64,000 bases of DNA from Flavobacterium sp. JAS (lineage in GTDB: Bacteria > Bacteroidota > Bacteroidia > Flavobacteriales > Flavobacteriaceae): positions 1 through 64,000 of the forward strand of contig NZ_JAJMOX010000013.1 in assembly GCF_020991455.1 (NCBI RefSeq). The letters are read 5' to 3'. A program made the translations under genes and the position numbers. Each line of letters begins with the position of its first letter. Within the stretch, counting starts at the first letter, position 1. The notes below the pieces were generated by a model. The model saw only the letters and a list, made by a program, of their open reading frames with translations, ran no database searches and had not been told where the DNA came from. Of the stretch, positions 57,720 through 64,000 are shown piece by piece.

Positions 57720-58010
57720 TTTACTACATTTTATTCGAAAAATTAAAATGCTCCTTGCCTATTCTCGATAATCGATAGTGGGTAAAACTTATTTGTAGCT
57801 CTATTTCGATTATTTTCTAAAATAAAAGAAAATGATGCGTCATATAGGCTCAAAAACGTATGCTTTTTTTCAAATTCAAATAGAAATTCTTCTATTAAAA
57901 TAGCTGTAAACTATCCCCTCCTTTTAACAAAGTTCTAAAAACTGGCTTCCTCAAGCTCAGACTAAAAACTATGGATAAAAACTAAAAAATCACCCAAATA
58001 CATAAAAATT

Positions 58011-58706
58011 ATGCTTATAGCCGAGAATCTAACTAAAAAATACGGCGATCATGTCGCATTAAACAAACTGAATTTGACCATTAAAAAAGGCGAAATCTTT
58101 GCGCTTTTAGGGCAGAATGGTGCCGGAAAAACCACTACAATTAATCTCTTTTTAGGTTTTATCGAACCAACTGACGGAGAACTAAAAATCAATAACATTT
58201 CGGTTATAGAAAATGCACAGGAAACCAAGAAATATGTTGCTTATATTCCCGAAACTGTCATGCTATATCCTAATCTTACGGGCTTAGAAAACTTAAAATT
58301 TTTCTCGTCTCTGGCGGGGTTCAAATATTCTGCAGGAGAATTGACTTATTTTCTCTCCAAAGCAGGTTTACAAGTTAAAGCACACGATCAGAATCTTGGT
58401 GGATATTCTAAAGGAATGCGTCAAAAAGTAGGTATTGCCATTGCGATTGCCAAAAAAGCCAAAGTGTTACTATTAGATGAACCAACGAGCGGACTTGATC
58501 CTAAAGCATCTAACGAATTCTCTCAAATCCTGAAAGAACTTTCGGCAGACGGAACAGCGATATTAATGGCAACACACGATATTTTCAGAGCCAGAGAAGT
58601 CGCTTCACACATCGGAATAATGAAACAAGGAAACCTGGTAACGGTTATCGAAGCTGACAAAATATCGGCGAACGAACTCGAAAATCTGTATTTACAAACT
58701 GTATAA
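58011..58706 (+). CDS. ABC transporter ATPase
   Basis: The 231-residue product has Walker A GQNGAGKT (34-41), a signature GYSKGMRQK that lacks the usual LSGGQ, Walker B LLLDEPTSGLDP and H-loop His (ATHDIFRA). It belongs to the CcmA/NosF-like ATPases that drive ABC-2 permeases. It lies 35 bases before a TonB receptor gene, with two ABC-2 permeases after that, and no other ABC partners nearby, so it should energise those permeases. Confidence 0.93.
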   Translation: MLIAENLTKKYGDHVALNKLNLTIKKGEIFALLGQNGAGKTTTINLFLGFIEPTDGELKINNISVIENAQETKKYVAYIPETVMLYPNLTGLENLKFFSSLAGFKYSAGELTYFLSKAGLQVKAHDQNLGGYSKGMRQKVGIAIAIAKKAKVLLLDEPTSGLDPKASNEFSQILKELSADGTAILMATHDIFRAREVASHIGIMKQGNLVTVIEADKISANELENLYLQTV

Positions 58707-58741
58707 AAGGGAATAGCATTTTCTAAATCCAACCAAAAAAA

Positions 58742-61030
58742 ATGAAACACTTAATTTTTTATATATTATTATTCAGCAGTTCTCAATTTGTACAATCTCA
58801 AACAATTAATAAAAAAACGAAAGATAGTATTGCTTCCGATTCTATCAAACACAACGAACTTCAAACTGTTGAAATCATTGGCCGTTCAACAAAAAAATAC
58901 AACAGCGATTATTCTTTTGCAGCAACAAAAACGGCTGCACTTAATAAAGATATTCCGCAATCTATCTCAACTATTACTAAGGAATTAATTGCTGACAAAG
59001 GCGCTTTTTACCTTGCCGATGCTGTAAAAATGGCAAGTGGCGTAATTCCGGCGAGTTATTACAATCAATATACGATTCGCGGAATTAGTCAAAACGAAGA
59101 AGGTCAGATTGTAAACGGAATGCGAACACGCCAATATTACTTTCTACAGCCTTTGACCAATAATATTGAACGTGTCGAAGTTATCAAAGGACCTTCAAGC
59201 GCTACGTTTTCATCCGTAGATCCGGGTGGAAGCATCAATTTGGTTACCAAAAAACCTTTGGCTGTCGACCGAAAAGAAGTGAGTTTGAGTGTAGGAAGTT
59301 TTAGCACACTACGCGGAACTTTAGATTTTACAGGACCTCTTAACGAATCTAAAACTCTTTTATACCGTGTAAACGGTGCCTATCAGGAAGCAAAATCATT
59401 CAGAGACTTAGTAAGTAATAAATCGTTTTTGATCTCTCCATCGTTCAGTTATATTCCGAATGAAAAAACCGCTATCAATACCGAATTGATTTTAAGCAAT
59501 ATGACAGGAACGCTCGATCGCGGACAGCCTATTTTTGGTGCCGTTGCCGGAGTTACTAACTTAAACCAAACGCCAATTAGCCTAAATCTTGGTGCTCCAA
59601 GTGATTTCTTTAAATCGAAAGAAATGATTTTGATGACTAATTTCGCTCATAAATTCAATTCTAAAATTGGTTTTAATGCGCAATACATGAAACAAACCTG
59701 GACCGAGAATCTTCAAGAACACAGAACTACAAATGCTTTTGCAGTCGATATGAACAATAAACCTGTTACAAATCTGGCGATGATGCAATTTGTGCAGCGT
59801 CAGCAATATTGGGATGTAGACAATTTGAGTACCTATTTTAATTTTGATTTAAAAACAGGAAAACTCAAACATAAATTACTAGCAGGTTACGATTTAACCA
59901 GTTGGAACAAAACCAAAGGCGGCGGACAAAATGCAGCAAGAGGCTATTTACTAAAAGACGGATCAGTTGCGAGTACTTTTGTTCCGGCAAACGCTGCCAA
60001 TTACCAAACTACAACTGTTGACGGGGTAGTTTTGCCAAAACCGAACGTCAATTACTTCAATTTAAACAATCCAACTTATAGGCTAACAAGTCCTGATGAT
60101 TATACGCTAAATGTTAGAACTGCATTGCCATCGGCGTTAACGACAACAAATGCGATTTATATTCAGGATCAGATTCAATGGGAAAAATTTACTTTTTTAC
60201 TGGGTTTGCGAAACGAATGGTTTGAAGACATTACCAATTACGAATCAAACAATGAATTGAAAGTCAAAAAGACAGCTTTGTTGCCACGTATAGGGCTTAC
60301 TTACGCAATTAACGACGAAATCAATGTCTATACGACTTATCTTGAAGGTTACCAGCCACAATCGAATACAGTGACTTTGATGCCGCAAACGGGAACTTTA
60401 CCCGCAGGAAGTCTGTTTGATCCGCTTGAAAGTAATCTGAAAGAAGTAGGTTTAAAAGCAACTTTCTTTAATAATTCAATGAGTTTTAATGCAGCGGTTT
60501 ACGAAATCAATCAACGCAATATTTTGATGAATGCCAATGATCCTGCAAATCCTGATTTATTGATTACCAGAGGCGCTGAAAGAAGTCGTGGTTTTGAGTG
60601 CGATTTAGCGGGTTATATCACCGCCGATTGGCAAATAAACGCTTCATACAGTTATATCGATGCCAAAATTACAAACGATCGCGATCCGGCTTTAATTGGC
60701 GCCAGAAAACAAAATACACCAAAAAACAGTGCAAATTTATGGACACGCTACAACTTCAACTCAGATTCGGCTTTGAAAGATTTGGGTATTGGTTTCGGAA
60801 TGCAATATCAAAGCAGTAAAGTGCCTTGGTTTACAAGAGCATTCACACTTCCTGATTTCACCGTTTTTGATGCCGCTTTATATTACAAACCTAACAAAAG
60901 CAACATGCAAATTGCTGTAAATGCGGGTAATTTATTTAATAAAACCTATTGGTTAGGCGCACAAAATTACTTGCGATTATTTCCCGGAGCTCCCCGAAAC
61001 TATAGCCTTACCGTAACTTATAAATTTTAA
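58742..61030 (+). CDS. TonB-dependent siderophore-type receptor
   Basis: The 762-residue product has a signal peptide (about 1-20, ending FVQSQ), a TonB box region near 36-45 (ELQTVEIIG), a plug (about 55-170: NKDIPQSISTITKELIADKG, YTIRGISQNEEGQIVNGMRTRQY, VEVIKGPSSATFSSVDPGGSINLVTKKP) and a barrel ending in YSLTVTYKF. There is no CarboxypepD_reg domain, unlike the receptor at 45750. The plug is of the siderophore/ferrichrome type, but the ligand could be another metal complex. It sits between an ABC ATPase and two ABC-2 permeases: an unusual arrangement. Confidence 0.92.
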   Translation: MKHLIFYILLFSSSQFVQSQTINKKTKDSIASDSIKHNELQTVEIIGRSTKKYNSDYSFAATKTAALNKDIPQSISTITKELIADKGAFYLADAVKMASGVIPASYYNQYTIRGISQNEEGQIVNGMRTRQYYFLQPLTNNIERVEVIKGPSSATFSSVDPGGSINLVTKKPLAVDRKEVSLSVGSFSTLRGTLDFTGPLNESKTLLYRVNGAYQEAKSFRDLVSNKSFLISPSFSYIPNEKTAINTELILSNMTGTLDRGQPIFGAVAGVTNLNQTPISLNLGAPSDFFKSKEMILMTNFAHKFNSKIGFNAQYMKQTWTENLQEHRTTNAFAVDMNNKPVTNLAMMQFVQRQQYWDVDNLSTYFNFDLKTGKLKHKLLAGYDLTSWNKTKGGGQNAARGYLLKDGSVASTFVPANAANYQTTTVDGVVLPKPNVNYFNLNNPTYRLTSPDDYTLNVRTALPSALTTTNAIYIQDQIQWEKFTFLLGLRNEWFEDITNYESNNELKVKKTALLPRIGLTYAINDEINVYTTYLEGYQPQSNTVTLMPQTGTLPAGSLFDPLESNLKEVGLKATFFNNSMSFNAAVYEINQRNILMNANDPANPDLLITRGAERSRGFECDLAGYITADWQINASYSYIDAKITNDRDPALIGARKQNTPKNSANLWTRYNFNSDSALKDLGIGFGMQYQSSKVPWFTRAFTLPDFTVFDAALYYKPNKSNMQIAVNAGNLFNKTYWLGAQNYLRLFPGAPRNYSLTVTYKF

Positions 61031-61035
61031 TTGGT

Positions 61036-62487
61036 ATGAAATCCTTACACATAGAAATTTTAATCGCCAAACATCTCAGGAATTCTGTTTTTAAAAATAC
61101 AGCTGTCTTTATCATCACGCTTTTTATTGGACTTATTTTACTTTACGCCGCTTTTTCAGGTTGGGAAAATTATACCAATCAAAACCAAACAAGCGAAAAA
61201 TACCAACACGAATCTCGCAAAGACTGGCTTAACAATCCGGACAAAAACCCACACAGAATGGCACATTACGGAAACTTTGCTTTTAGAAAAAGTACTCCAT
61301 TAAGTGTTTTTGAATTTGGAATGGAACCGTTTTTCGGGAACGCCATATTCTTGGAAGCGCACAAACAAAATACCGCCAATTTCTCTGAAGCCGGATTTTC
61401 GAACAGTATGCTTCGTTTTGGAGAAATTAGTATTGCGATGGTTTTGCAAGTATTACTCCCTTTATTGATCTTTTTCTTAGGATTTAATTCGGTCGCAGCC
61501 GAAAGGGAAAACGGAACCCTAAAACTTCTTTTAAGTCAGGGAATCAATTGGAAACAGTTATTAATTGGTAAAACATTAGGAATCGCTTCCGTTATTATGA
61601 TGCTTTTTCTTCCAACAATATTGGTTCTTGTTTTTATATGGTTATTGCTTCAGAATTTTATTATTTCGGCAGATGAAACAATCAAGATGTTATTGTTTAT
61701 TGGGTTTCATTTTATATATCTGATGTTCTTTTGTGTCATTGCTGTTTTAATTTCCGCTTCAAGCAAAACATCCAAAAAAGCATTGATTTCATTGATCGGA
61801 ATTTGGTTGGTTTTCACCATAATTCTACCTAGAACTACTCAGGCAATTGGCGCTTATATCTATGAAACGCCTTCTAAAATACAATTCAACAGCAATATCG
61901 AAAAAGACATTCTGAAACAAGGCGATAGTCACAACCCTAACGATTTGCATTATAAAGCCATTAAAGATTCGTTATTGAGCGTCTACAAAGTCGATTCGGT
62001 ACAAAAACTTCCCTTCAATTATTCGGGTTTTATTATGACCGAAGGAGAGAAAATCAGTTCTAGAATATACAATCAGCATTTAGAAAACTTATTGAAGGTT
62101 TACGAAAAGCAAAACAGTTTTTCTAAGACCATTTCTTTTGTAAATCCGTACATCGCCATAAAGAATTTATCGATGGGATTATCAAACACGGATTATGATT
62201 CGTATATCGATTTCCAGAAACAAGCCGAAGTTTACCGCTATACTATGGCACAAAAAATGAACGCTTTGCAGGTAAAATACATCAGCAATAATAAGCCAAA
62301 ACCAACTGATAAACCTTTGACTATTGGCAAAGAACATTGGGCTGATTTGGCCGAATTTCATTATGAACCAAAAAGAATCCGGGACGTTTTAAAATCTGAA
62401 ATCGTTTCTGTTCTTTCTATTATTCTCTGGATTATAATGCTGTTTCTTTTGATTCGAATTGCAGCTAAAAACCTTAAAGCCATCTAA
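61036..62487 (+). CDS. ABC-2 type permease, DUF3526-like (first)
   Basis: The 483-residue product has an N-terminal helix (about 20-41), a large extracytoplasmic domain (about 45-135), a cytoplasmic coupling region FNSVAAERENGTLKLLLSQGINWKQLLIGK, and further helices, with a second soluble part (about 270-440) before a last helix. This is the plan of the large NosY-like permeases with a DUF3526 domain. The gene starts 5 bases after the TonB receptor stop. With its neighbour it should form a heterodimeric exporter or lipid/substrate mover powered by the ATPase at 58011. Confidence 0.85.
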   Translation: MKSLHIEILIAKHLRNSVFKNTAVFIITLFIGLILLYAAFSGWENYTNQNQTSEKYQHESRKDWLNNPDKNPHRMAHYGNFAFRKSTPLSVFEFGMEPFFGNAIFLEAHKQNTANFSEAGFSNSMLRFGEISIAMVLQVLLPLLIFFLGFNSVAAERENGTLKLLLSQGINWKQLLIGKTLGIASVIMMLFLPTILVLVFIWLLLQNFIISADETIKMLLFIGFHFIYLMFFCVIAVLISASSKTSKKALISLIGIWLVFTIILPRTTQAIGAYIYETPSKIQFNSNIEKDILKQGDSHNPNDLHYKAIKDSLLSVYKVDSVQKLPFNYSGFIMTEGEKISSRIYNQHLENLLKVYEKQNSFSKTISFVNPYIAIKNLSMGLSNTDYDSYIDFQKQAEVYRYTMAQKMNALQVKYISNNKPKPTDKPLTIGKEHWADLAEFHYEPKRIRDVLKSEIVSVLSIILWIIMLFLLIRIAAKNLKAI

Positions 62488-62488
62488 T

Positions 62489-63835
62489 ATGTTAGCATTA
62501 CTTTTTAAAAATTTCATACGATCTAAGGGAACCAAAATTGGACTGATTTTCCTTTTAATCATTGGATTCATAAGTCTATTAATCGGACAACAATTTCAGC
62601 AGAAACAACAAAATAATATCACCGAAGCGGCAATATATCAAAAAGAACATATTGCCAGAAATGCTGCTTTCCATAAAAACGAAATTGGACTTCTACTCTA
62701 CTACATCAAGTTTTCACTGGTCAACAAAACATTGCCTATTAATAGTCTGGCAATTGGTCAGCGTGATGTAAACCCTTCGATACAAAGTGTTACGATTCGC
62801 GGTTTAGAAGCTCAGAAATACGACTCAGAACTCAATAATCCTAATAATCTGTTATCGGGAAATATCGATTTTAGCTTTGTCTTGATTTATCTTTTTCCGC
62901 TCTTGATTATTGCGTTTTCCTATAATTTGGTTTCGGAAGAAAAAGAAAGCGGAACCTGGGAAATTGTTGCAACACAAAGCCAAAACACTTTTGTATACGT
63001 TCTGAAATTATTCTACATCAGAATTCTAAGCTTAATAACACTATTAACTATTGTATTTATTGCGGCCATTTTACTTTTAAAAATCCCATTTGACCAATCA
63101 CTTTTTACATTTTACATACTTGGTGTTTTGTACATTCTGTTTTGGTTTGCCGTAAGCTTTTTTATTGTTTCATTGCAAAAACATTCTAACTTTAATGCCG
63201 TTATTTTATTGACGATTTGGTTGTTTTTAATTATCATTTTACCCGCAACAATCAATACTTATATTGTCAATAAATATCCAATTCCCGAAGCTTTAGAATT
63301 GACTGTAAAACAACGAAATGCGTATCATGAAAAATGGGATATGGATAAAAAAATTACGATGGATAAATTCTACAATCATTATCCACAATTTAAACGTTAT
63401 CCTTTGCCAAACGCCGAATTTAGCTGGCTTTGGTATTATGCAATGCAACAAGCGGGCGACGACGATTCGGCACAACAATCAAAAGAATTAGAAAACAAAT
63501 TGCAACAACGAAACAAAGCAAGTCAGAATATCGCACAATTTATTCCCACTTTACACACTCAAATTCAGCTGAACGAAATTGCCAAATCAGACTTAGGAAA
63601 TCAGCTTTTATTTCTGAAAGAAACCAAACAATTCCACGAAAAAATGCGTTTGTATTTCTATCCAAAAATCTTTGATAATGCAGAAGTTGAAAAACAAAAC
63701 TGGTCGAAGTTTAAGGTTGAAACTTTTAATGATCCATCTGAAATAAACTTTTCAAAAGCATTTTTACCGTTATTAATTTTCAATCTGTTATTGATTGGTT
63801 TAGGCTGGCGAAATTTTAATCGTAAGGTTATTTAA
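62489..63835 (+). CDS. ABC-2 type permease, DUF3526-like (second)
   Basis: I start at ATG 62489 (MLALLFKNFIRSKGTKIGLIFLL), one base after the stop of the first permease, instead of the frame start at 62459. It has 448 residues with the same plan as its partner: an N-terminal helix, an extracytoplasmic domain, coupling motif YNLVSEEKESGTWEIVATQSQNTFVYVLK and C-terminal helices around a second soluble part rich in Gln (KELENKLQQRNKASQNIAQF). The two permeases are diverged paralogues. It is the last gene of the operon; an inverted repeat follows. Confidence 0.85.
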   Translation: MLALLFKNFIRSKGTKIGLIFLLIIGFISLLIGQQFQQKQQNNITEAAIYQKEHIARNAAFHKNEIGLLLYYIKFSLVNKTLPINSLAIGQRDVNPSIQSVTIRGLEAQKYDSELNNPNNLLSGNIDFSFVLIYLFPLLIIAFSYNLVSEEKESGTWEIVATQSQNTFVYVLKLFYIRILSLITLLTIVFIAAILLLKIPFDQSLFTFYILGVLYILFWFAVSFFIVSLQKHSNFNAVILLTIWLFLIIILPATINTYIVNKYPIPEALELTVKQRNAYHEKWDMDKKITMDKFYNHYPQFKRYPLPNAEFSWLWYYAMQQAGDDDSAQQSKELENKLQQRNKASQNIAQFIPTLHTQIQLNEIAKSDLGNQLLFLKETKQFHEKMRLYFYPKIFDNAEVEKQNWSKFKVETFNDPSEINFSKAFLPLLIFNLLLIGLGWRNFNRKVI

Positions 63836-63968
63836 CCGCAAAGTTTTTTTACCGCAAAGTACGCAAGGTTTTTACGCAAAGTTCGCAAAGCTATTTCAAC
63901 ATATAGCTTTGCGAACTTTGCGTTTTATAAAAATCCTGCATAGCAAAAAACTTTGCGTGCTTTGCGGT
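63834..63968. repeat. Long inverted repeat, ACCGCAAAG type
   Basis: Arms 63851-63894 (starts ACCGCAAAGTACGCAAGG) and 63903-63968 pair over most of their length. The centre forms a tight stem: TTTACGCAAAGTTCGCAAAG with CTTTGCGAACTTTGCG. It follows the operon's last gene and can act as terminator. It is related in wording to 29404-29554 and 56489-56639. Confidence 0.8.
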
Positions 63969-64000
63969 TAAATATCCCAACAATTAAAAAGTCGTATTAC

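Overview
The window reads as chromosomal DNA of a Flavobacterium-like member of the Bacteroidota. Supporting signs are: visibly AT-rich sequence; promoters of the Bacteroidota type (TTTG about 20 bases before TAnnTTTG) with no consistent Shine-Dalgarno sequences; a type IX secretion (T9SS) C-terminal sorting domain on a secreted glycosidase; many SusC-era style outer-membrane and lipoprotein genes; and numerous long imperfect palindromes between genes. No rRNA, tRNA, transposase, phage or CRISPR array was seen. GC content was judged by eye, not computed.

Layout. 1-7.8 kb: the tail of an OmpA-family protein, small secreted proteins, a GNAT acetyltransferase, a GH130 glycoside phosphorylase/hydrolase, a methyltransferase, and a peroxide-stress group (OxyR-type LysR regulator with both redox cysteines, OsmC, secreted alpha/beta hydrolase). 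7.8-15.1 kb: a TetR-controlled drug-efflux operon (TolC, HlyD lipoprotein, two ABC ATPases, two ABC-2 permeases), with the same 18-bp operator on both sides of tetR. 15.4-26.3 kb: GH27/36-like alpha-galactosidase exported by T9SS, an 800-residue sulfatase, xylose isomerase, an MprF-like protein and a polysaccharide deacetylase lipoprotein. 26.5-28.4 kb: Bcr/CflA-type MFS pump with its TetR repressor and twin operators. 28.5-31.5 kb: the methionine importer metNIQ, preceded by an unlisted 26-residue Met/Cys-rich leader peptide and a complete-looking transcription attenuator. 31.7-45.5 kb: two paralogous 80-residue proteins with non-ATG starts, GH42 beta-galactosidase, HxlR/NmrA pair, an azoreductase/GNAT/MocR/DoxX cluster, a second sulfatase, TauE/SafE plus DUF1634, and a luciferase-like flavin oxidoreductase. 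45.7-57.2 kb: a siderophore-type TonB receptor with a Fur-like site, thiolase, azoreductase/HxlR pair with a 38-bp perfect palindrome, a putative HExxH metallopeptidase, an sdhAB pair without sdhC, a divergent DapB and DUF1810. 57.3-63.8 kb: an operon that joins a His/Cys-rich small protein, an ABC ATPase, a TonB receptor and two large ABC-2 (DUF3526-like) permeases.

Themes. The genes are mostly metabolic and stress-related: plant/algal glycan use (two sulfatases, GH27/36, GH42, GH130, XylA), detoxification (two efflux systems, two azoreductases, OsmC, OxyR) and metal uptake. Regulation is unusually legible: several repressor/operator pairs can be placed relative to consensus promoters. The two best candidates for something undescribed are the Met/Cys leader-peptide attenuator upstream of metN and the TonB receptor/ABC-2 exporter operon with a GCAAC-AAA-GTTGC palindrome over its promoter. 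A third layer is repeats: at least eight kinds of intergenic inverted repeats, several present in two or three copies within this one window.
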